Source: Grimontia celer (lineage in GTDB: Bacteria > Pseudomonadota > Gammaproteobacteria > Enterobacterales > Vibrionaceae). From it: a stretch of DNA of 64,000 nucleotides. Where the stretch lies: contig NZ_FIZX01000001.1 of the NCBI RefSeq assembly GCF_900055185.1, positions 124,001 to 188,000 on the forward strand, read 5' to 3'. The position numbers and the translations under genes were made by a program. Shown here piece after piece: positions 59,551 through 64,000 of the stretch. The number at the start of each line of letters is the position of its first letter. The first letter of the stretch is position 1. A model generated the notes under the pieces. The model was not told where the DNA came from. It saw only the letters and a list, made by a program, of their open reading frames with translations, and ran no database searches.

Positions 59551-61191
59551 TTACATCTTGAACTGACCGATGGCACTTTTCAGCTGAACGCCGACTGCTG
59601 ACAGAGCAAGACTCTGTTCCGTTAGGTCACGGCTTTGCTCAACGGTTTCCCGTCCTTTGCTAACGAGGTTGTGCAAATTAACGTTTATCTCCTCTGTTGC
59701 AGCAGCTGTTTGGCTACATGCAGAGGCAATCGACTGTGTTACGCCGGTGATGTCTCCCACCTTATCGTCAATGGCTGTTAGCGCTTGTAAGGTAAGTTGA
59801 TTGTGCTCAGCTGTAGCCTCAGACAGGTTCTGGGTCTTACCAAGCTCGGTATTAAGGGATGAAGCTCGGTTTTGTAAAGAGGTGATGATATTTTCGATTT
59901 CATCCGTACTTTGTTGAGTGCGAATAGCCAGCGTTCTCACCTCATCGGCGACCACTGCAAATCCCCGTCCTTGATCGCCAGCTCGTGCTGCTTCAATAGC
60001 CGCATTCAATGCGAGTAGATTGGTTTGCTCAGCGATGGAACGAATCACGTCCAATACCTGACCGACATTTTTGGAGTCATCTGCCAGCATGTTTGCTTCG
60101 TTGGCTGCGCTTTGCAGGCTATCAACCATTCCCTGCATCTGATGATGCATATTGTTCACAACCTTCTGTCCTTGGTGACATTCATTCGCCGCCAACTGAG
60201 CTTCTTCTGCTGCGTGGGAAGCAGAAGATGCAATCTCTTGGTTGCTGGCAAGCAGTTCATTGACTGCCGCTGAAATGCTGTCGATTTCTGCGCTTTGCTG
60301 GTTTGCTAATTTTTCAGAATTCTCTGAAAGGCGCGCCATTTCGTCGGCGGATTTTGCCAGTGTGTCAGACACTGGGTTGATCTCTCCAACTATGCCGCGA
60401 ATTTGATCGATGAAGCGGTTAAAGAAACGAGCTATCTGACTCAACTCATCGCGACCAGAAGATGAGAGTCTATGCGACAGATCTCCATCCCCGCTGGAGA
60501 TGTCTTTCAGAGCCTTGGCAGTTTGGGCACTCGGTGCCACGATGGATTGACCAATAGCAGCGCTGATAAGCAGAACGACTCCGAGAATGACTACAACACA
60601 TGTGACTAAGAACTTAAGCTCGGCAACAAACGTTGTCTTTACATCGTCGACATAAATGCCTGTTCCCAGAATCCAGCCCCAAGGTTCGAAAAGTTTTACG
60701 TAAGACGTTTTTTGAACTGGTATCTCTGAGCCGGGTTTACTCCAAAAATAATCGACGAAACCCGCACCGGAGCGTTTTGCTGTCGCTGCCATTTCCACAA
60801 ACAGACGGTTGCCTGCCTTGTCTTCAAATTGGCTGAGATCCTGTCCATTCAACTTTGGTTTGATAGGGTGGAGGACCATGGCGGGTTTACTGTCATTGAT
60901 CCAGAAATAGTTGTTCTGGTCATATCTAAGTGCAGCAATGGCATCCAACGCCGATTGCTTAGCTTCTTGCTCAGTCATCTCGCCATTCTTGTAGCGATTG
61001 TAATGGTGTTGAATCAACGAGTGCCCACTGTCTACAAGAACCTTGGTTTCGTCCTTTTTATATTCCATTAAAGTTTGGTAGTTGTGGCTGGCGAAAAGGT
61101 AGATGGGTATAACCATGGCGCTAAGTGTTATTGCGACGAGGATGAAAACGCGGTGGCGAATTTTGATATTACGGATAGCGTCAACAAGCAT
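59551..61191 (-). CDS. Methyl-accepting chemotaxis protein with single Cache domain
   Basis: A 546-residue transmembrane chemoreceptor. TM1 lies at about 14-33 ([20 protein letters not shown]), followed by a periplasmic single-Cache domain ([29 protein letters not shown]...[13 protein letters not shown]), TM2 at about 190-212, a HAMP domain ([17 protein letters not shown]) and the signalling tip [35 protein letters not shown]. There is no C-terminal CheR/CheB pentapeptide. Ligands of this Cache type are often small organic acids, but the actual ligand is unknown. Confidence 0.95.
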   Translation of the reverse strand: MLVDAIRNIKIRHRVFILVAITLSAMVIPIYLFASHNYQTLMEYKKDETKVLVDSGHSLIQHHYNRYKNGEMTEQEAKQSALDAIAALRYDQNNYFWINDSKPAMVLHPIKPKLNGQDLSQFEDKAGNRLFVEMAATAKRSGAGFVDYFWSKPGSEIPVQKTSYVKLFEPWGWILGTGIYVDDVKTTFVAELKFLVTCVVVILGVVLLISAAIGQSIVAPSAQTAKALKDISSGDGDLSHRLSSSGRDELSQIARFFNRFIDQIRGIVGEINPVSDTLAKSADEMARLSENSEKLANQQSAEIDSISAAVNELLASNQEIASSASHAAEEAQLAANECHQGQKVVNNMHHQMQGMVDSLQSAANEANMLADDSKNVGQVLDVIRSIAEQTNLLALNAAIEAARAGDQGRGFAVVADEVRTLAIRTQQSTDEIENIITSLQNRASSLNTELGKTQNLSEATAEHNQLTLQALTAIDDKVGDITGVTQSIASACSQTAAATEEINVNLHNLVSKGRETVEQSRDLTEQSLALSAVGVQLKSAIGQFKM

Positions 61192-61670
61192 AAACGGACA
61201 TTCCTATGTATATGAGACAACCGACATCCAGCGCATCTAACCCGTCGATGTGACTCGATGGTTGCACTGCACAATGATTCCATTCGGTGTCTTGTTTATT
61301 ATTTGAATGTCCACTTTTTCAGCAAAGTGTTCGCTATTCAAGCGACAGAGGCTAAATAGCTGGATGTCATAACATTTTTCTCAATAACGCTTGAAATGCG
61401 ATGTAATAAAATTACGTAATTAGGGCTAATTTAAAAAAATGTGTGATCATGATCGCTTTTAAGGTTGTAATAAAATAACGAAACGTCTATTATCTCACCG
61501 TCCCTTGGATTGGGCTCTTCGCCCGGGACATGGCCATGCGCTTTCATTTGTTTATGGATAAGCCCGAAATTTATTCGTCTCCACGGAACCGAGCTTTTAA
61601 CGAAGCTGCATTCTTTTCGAATTTTTTTGAGGTAATAAGCTGATGAAAGGTAGTTCAGCGTGTCACTACT
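61192..61670. other. Non-coding gap, upstream part
   Basis: These bases lie between the chemoreceptor start and the structured segment at 61671. They are A+T-rich, with short palindromes AATTACGTAATT (61411), ATCATGAT (61446) and CATGGCCATG (61528). GGGC/GCCC form a small hairpin near 61512-61524. TGTGATCATGATCGC at 61442 has a good left half of a CRP site but a poor right half. I see no credible gene; the 95-codon minus-strand frame at 61431-61718 lacks a ribosome-binding site and any recognisable domain. Confidence 0.4.
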
Positions 61671-61862
61671 GGAACCGCGGTTCTGTATACACCACGAATT
61701 TTCGGTATCCGGCGACATTCGGATACAACCGCAAGTAAGCTTGCTTGTTCCCCCGAGGGCTGAGGCCCTCTACTGTAATACCCCGCTCTAACAGATACTT
61801 TGTTTCCGCAGTTTGGAAACGCCATTTTTATCTGGCGCCACTTTTAAAGTGGCGTTTTTTTT
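61671..61862 (+). ncRNA. Candidate structured RNA, family not recognised
   Basis: About 190 bases fold into a string of hairpins: GAACC/GGTTC (61672-61683), CGG-TATCCG/CGGATA-CCG near 61703-61731, GAGGGC/GCCCTC (61755-61770), GTTTCC/GGAAAC (61802-61820), CGCCA/TGGCG (61820-61837) and a terminator CGCCACTTT/AAAGTGGCG with eight Ts (61836-61862). There is no reading frame with a start signal. The terminator ends before the permease's PurR operator, so this looks like a separate RNA rather than a riboswitch leader. I do not recognise purine, GEMM, TPP, cobalamin, 6S, tmRNA or Csr-type motifs. The 5' end is not defined. Confidence 0.5.
61836..61862 (+). terminator. Intrinsic terminator of the candidate RNA
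   Basis: CGCCACTTT and AAAGTGGCG form the stem and are followed by TTTTTTTT. No gene ends upstream of it on this strand, which is why a non-coding transcript is suspected. Confidence 0.85.
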
Positions 61863-62102
61863 ATCTATTTACTGGTGAAATATCGAGCACCTCTCATTCT
61901 GTTGAGTCACCTCTTTATATATCTCTCAGATTTCAAATCAGTACATTTATTAAGCAGCTTTTCCCTCTAACATGATGAGCGCAGAGTGGCGAGTCGTCAC
62001 TAACGCGAAATGTCGTTTAATTCGTCAGCAATCAAGATTTTTAAACAGTTATTCACGCTGGAAATTTTGTGATGTGGCGGGTAATATTCGCGTCAAATTT
62101 TC

Positions 62103-62131
62103 ACGCAAACGTTTGTGGAAAACGTTTGCGT
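62103..62131. promoter_or_regulatory. Double PurR operator of the purine permease
   Basis: ACGCAAACGTTT (62103-62114) and AAACGTTTGCGT (62120-62131) are perfect 12-bp inverted arms around GTGGA. They give two overlapping PurR boxes (62103-62118 and 62116-62131), each with an intact core. The pair lies 42 bases before the permease ATG. TAATAT at 62082-62087 is a possible -10, which would place the operator just downstream of the transcription start. Confidence 0.85.
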
Positions 62132-62172
62132 CAACTTTTGCCAAATTCTTACTTTCCAAGGAACCGAAAGCC

Positions 62173-63459
62173 ATGCTTGAGCGTCTTTTTAAACTGAAAG
62201 AGCAAGGTACAGATATCAAAACCGAGGTTATTGCGGGACTGACCACATTCCTGACAATGGCTTACATCATTTTCGTTAACCCGGCGATTCTGTCTGAAAC
62301 AGGCATGGATCGTGGCGCAGTCTTTGTTGCAACCTGTTTGGCGGCGGCGATTGGCTGTTTCATTATGGGTCTGGTTGCGAACTATCCTGTTGCTCAGGCA
62401 CCAGGGATGGGTCTGAACGCCTTCTTCACTTATACCGTTGTTTTCCAAATGGGCTACTCATGGCAGGTCGCACTGGCTGCGGTATTCCTGTCGGGTGTGT
62501 GTTTTATCGCGTTGAGCCTGTTTAAGGTGCGTGAATGGATTATTCACTCTATTCCGCTGTCGCTGCGTACCGGTATCTCAGCGGGTATCGGTATGTTCCT
62601 CGCGCTGATTGCACTGCAAAACTCAGGCATTGTCGTTGACCATCCAGCCACACTGGTTTCAATGGGCGACCTTTCTTCATTTGGTCCTGCGATGGCTGCA
62701 TTGGGTTTCTTCTTGACCATTGGCCTGGTTAACCGCGGTATTAAAGGCGCGGTAATGATCGCGATTCTTATCGTGACGGCACTGGGTGTATTGTTTGGTG
62801 AAATTCAATACGGCGGCATCATGTCTGCGCCACCGAGCATTGCGCCAACCTTTATGCAGCTCGATTTTGCCGGCGCGATGGAAGTGGGTCTGATTTCTAT
62901 CGTGTTCGCTTTCCTGTTTGTTGATCTGTTTGATACGGCGGGCACTTTGGTAGGTGTAGCGCAAAAAGCTGAGCTTTTAGATAAAGATGGCAAACTGCCG
63001 CGTCTAAACCGTGCGCTGTTGGCTGACAGTACGGCAACCACTGTAGGTGCGGTACTGGGTACATCGAATACTACGTCTTACATTGAAAGTGTGTCAGGTG
63101 TTGCTGCGGGTGGCCGTACCGGTCTAACAGCTGTGACGGTAGGCATTATGTTCCTGCTGGCGCTGTTCTTCTCACCACTGGCTGGAATGGTTCCGGCATA
63201 TGCGACAGCTGGTGCGCTGTTTTACGTTGCTATTCTTATGATGTCAGGTTTGGTAAGCATCAATTGGCGTGACCTGACTGAAGCGGCACCTGTTGTGGTT
63301 GTGTGTCTTCTGATGCCTCTGACCTATTCAATTGCTCACGGTATCGGTCTGGGCTTTATCTCTTACTGTGCTATCAAAGCGTTCAGCGGTAAAGGACGTG
63401 ATGTGCCTATCAGTATTTGGGTTCTTGCTGCCCTGTTCTTGCTGAAATTCGTTATGTAA
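62173..63459 (+). CDS. NCS2/AzgA family purine permease
   Basis: A 428-residue inner-membrane permease with about 12-14 helices, closest in motif to the E. coli AdeP/AdeQ/GhxP/GhxQ group: TEVIAGLTTFLTMAYIIFVNPAIL, APGMGLNAFFTYTVV, PLSLRTGISAGIGMFLALIAL, FVDLFDTAGTLVGVAQKAELLD and GTSNTTSYIESVSGVAAGGRTGLTAV. Adenine versus hypoxanthine/guanine cannot be decided here, but the gpt gene next door favours guanine/hypoxanthine/xanthine. The ATG at 62173 has AAGGAA upstream; the longer reading frame from 61972 runs through the PurR operator and is not coding. Confidence 0.93.
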   Translation: MLERLFKLKEQGTDIKTEVIAGLTTFLTMAYIIFVNPAILSETGMDRGAVFVATCLAAAIGCFIMGLVANYPVAQAPGMGLNAFFTYTVVFQMGYSWQVALAAVFLSGVCFIALSLFKVREWIIHSIPLSLRTGISAGIGMFLALIALQNSGIVVDHPATLVSMGDLSSFGPAMAALGFFLTIGLVNRGIKGAVMIAILIVTALGVLFGEIQYGGIMSAPPSIAPTFMQLDFAGAMEVGLISIVFAFLFVDLFDTAGTLVGVAQKAELLDKDGKLPRLNRALLADSTATTVGAVLGTSNTTSYIESVSGVAAGGRTGLTAVTVGIMFLLALFFSPLAGMVPAYATAGALFYVAILMMSGLVSINWRDLTEAAPVVVVCLLMPLTYSIAHGIGLGFISYCAIKAFSGKGRDVPISIWVLAALFLLKFVM

Positions 63460-63470
63460 GACACAATACG

Positions 63471-63486
63471 CCGCAATCGTTTGACT
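63471..63486. promoter_or_regulatory. Weak PurR-like box before gpt
   Basis: CCGCAATCGTTTGACT matches the PurR consensus at 12 of 16 positions and lies 37 bases before the gpt start. It is weaker than the other boxes and may be chance. Confidence 0.35.
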
Positions 63487-63522
63487 GAGTTAAATTGGCG
63501 TCTAACGCCTGAGGTTTTCTAA

Positions 63523-63981
63523 ATGAGCAACAAGTTTGTTATCACCTGGGACAACATGCAAATGTACACCCGTCAACTGGCTGAAAAACTGCTACCAGCA
63601 GATCAATGGAAAGGCATTATCGCGGTAAGCCGCGGTGGTCTGGTTCCTTCAGCGATTTTGGCGCGTGAGCTGGGTATTCGCCATGTGGATACAGTTTGCA
63701 TTTCTAGCTACGACCACGATCACCAGCGTGATATGCGTGTTCTGAAGAAAGCAGACGGCGACGGCGAAGGCTTCCTGGTAGTGGACGATCTGGTTGATAC
63801 TGGCGGTACTGCAGAAGTCATTCGTGAAATGTACCCGAAAGCGAAATTCGTGACTGTTTGTGCGAAGCCAGCGGGTAAGCACCTGGTAGATGACTACGTG
63901 GTAGACATCCCTCAGGACTGTTGGATTGAGCAACCTTGGGACATGGGCGTAACTTTTGTTGAGCCAATCTCAAAGCGTTAA
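63523..63981 (+). CDS. gpt: Gpt, xanthine-guanine phosphoribosyltransferase
   Basis: It salvages guanine, xanthine and, less well, hypoxanthine to their nucleotides with PRPP. The 152-residue protein has the PRPP motif [15 protein letters not shown], the N-terminal [19 protein letters not shown] and WIEQPWDMG for base binding. It follows the purine permease by 63 bases with no terminator between them, so uptake and salvage are probably co-expressed. No terminator is visible before the window ends at 64000. Confidence 0.97.
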   Translation: MSNKFVITWDNMQMYTRQLAEKLLPADQWKGIIAVSRGGLVPSAILARELGIRHVDTVCISSYDHDHQRDMRVLKKADGDGEGFLVVDDLVDTGGTAEVIREMYPKAKFVTVCAKPAGKHLVDDYVVDIPQDCWIEQPWDMGVTFVEPISKR

Positions 63982-64000
63982 TTGCTAAAGAACTTGAAAA

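Noticed and set aside
61442-61456. CRP-binding site TGTGATCATGATCGC
   Set aside because: Only the left half fits the CRP consensus and no promoter could be placed next to it.
61431-61718. A 95-codon open frame on the minus strand in the chemoreceptor-permease gap
   Set aside because: No ribosome-binding site, no domain, and it overlaps the hairpin-rich segment and palindromes. Conservation would be needed to revive it.
61671-62172. A purine riboswitch controlling the permease
   Set aside because: The conserved purine-aptamer core and its paired loops are not visible, and the structured part ends in a terminator before the PurR operator, so it is unlikely to be the permease leader.
61972-62172. 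N-terminal extension of the purine permease
   Set aside because: The extra 67 codons pass through the PurR operator and are unlike any purine permease, while ATG 62173 has a ribosome-binding site and the family's usual start.

Overview
The window looks like chromosome 1 of a member of the Vibrionaceae with about 50% G+C (Vibrio, Grimontia, Enterovibrio or Photobacterium-like; genus not resolved). The evidence is a sodium-driven polar-flagellum stator (pomA/pomB), a complete Na+-translocating NADH:quinone reductase operon with apbE and nqrM, the Vibrio outer-membrane protein OmpK, and a gene order close to Vibrio cholerae chromosome 1 (bamB-der-yfgJ-xseA/guaB-guaA; pomAB-thiI; bolA/rlmG-yajG-ppiA-ampG). 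Almost the whole window is conserved housekeeping DNA. No phage, CRISPR array, rRNA or tRNA gene was seen.

Layout. 1-8.4 kb: end of yfgM, bamB, der, a long der-yfgJ gap that probably holds the chromosome-2 replication trigger crtS, yfgJ, xseA, guaB, guaA. 8.7-12.3 kb: two tandem AbgT-family transporters. 12.3-15.4 kb: glutathione-dependent formaldehyde detoxification (fghA, frmA) with a divergent LysR regulator. 15.5-23.7 kb: tadA, an easily missed 53-residue basic protein, mltF broken by one in-frame stop, purL, a GNAT protein, glnB, a YitT protein. 24.2-31.6 kb: glyA, nrdR, ribD, ribE, a ribB with a degenerate second domain (ribBX), ribH, nusB, thiL, pgpA. 31.7-38.4 kb: dxs-ispA-xseB on the minus strand, pomAB, thiI. 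38.5-41.6 kb: a small accessory block (CmcJ/NvfI-like oxidoreductase, LysR regulator, MDR oxidoreductase) between thiI and yajL-panE, containing a 176-bp palindromic MITE-like element. 41.6-48.9 kb: yajL-panE, ompK, the rlmG-yajG-ppiA-unknown-ampG operon, bolA. 49.4-56.7 kb: nqrABCDEF-apbE-nqrM. 56.8-64 kb: SOS-controlled dinB, pepD, a chemotaxis receptor, a 1-kb non-coding gap with a candidate structured RNA, a purine permease, gpt.

How it fits together. A purine/one-carbon theme runs through the window: PurR-type operators lie in front of guaB (two), purL, glyA, the purine permease (a 12-bp-arm double operator) and perhaps gpt; glyA also has a MetR-type box. Other coherent sets are riboflavin synthesis (which feeds flavin to Na+-NQR through ApbE), isoprenoid/thiamine precursors (dxs, ispA, thiI, thiL), the sodium cycle (NQR makes the gradient, PomAB uses it), and cell-wall recycling (ampG, with mltF apparently inactivated).

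Best leads: the probable crtS with a GATC cluster and a 14-bp-arm inverted repeat; the single in-frame stop in mltF; the candidate structured RNA at 61.67-61.86 kb; the palindromic element in front of the accessory LysR gene; the ribBX variant; the glyA leader hairpin; the 53-residue basic protein; and the nine-cytosine run at the start of pomB.
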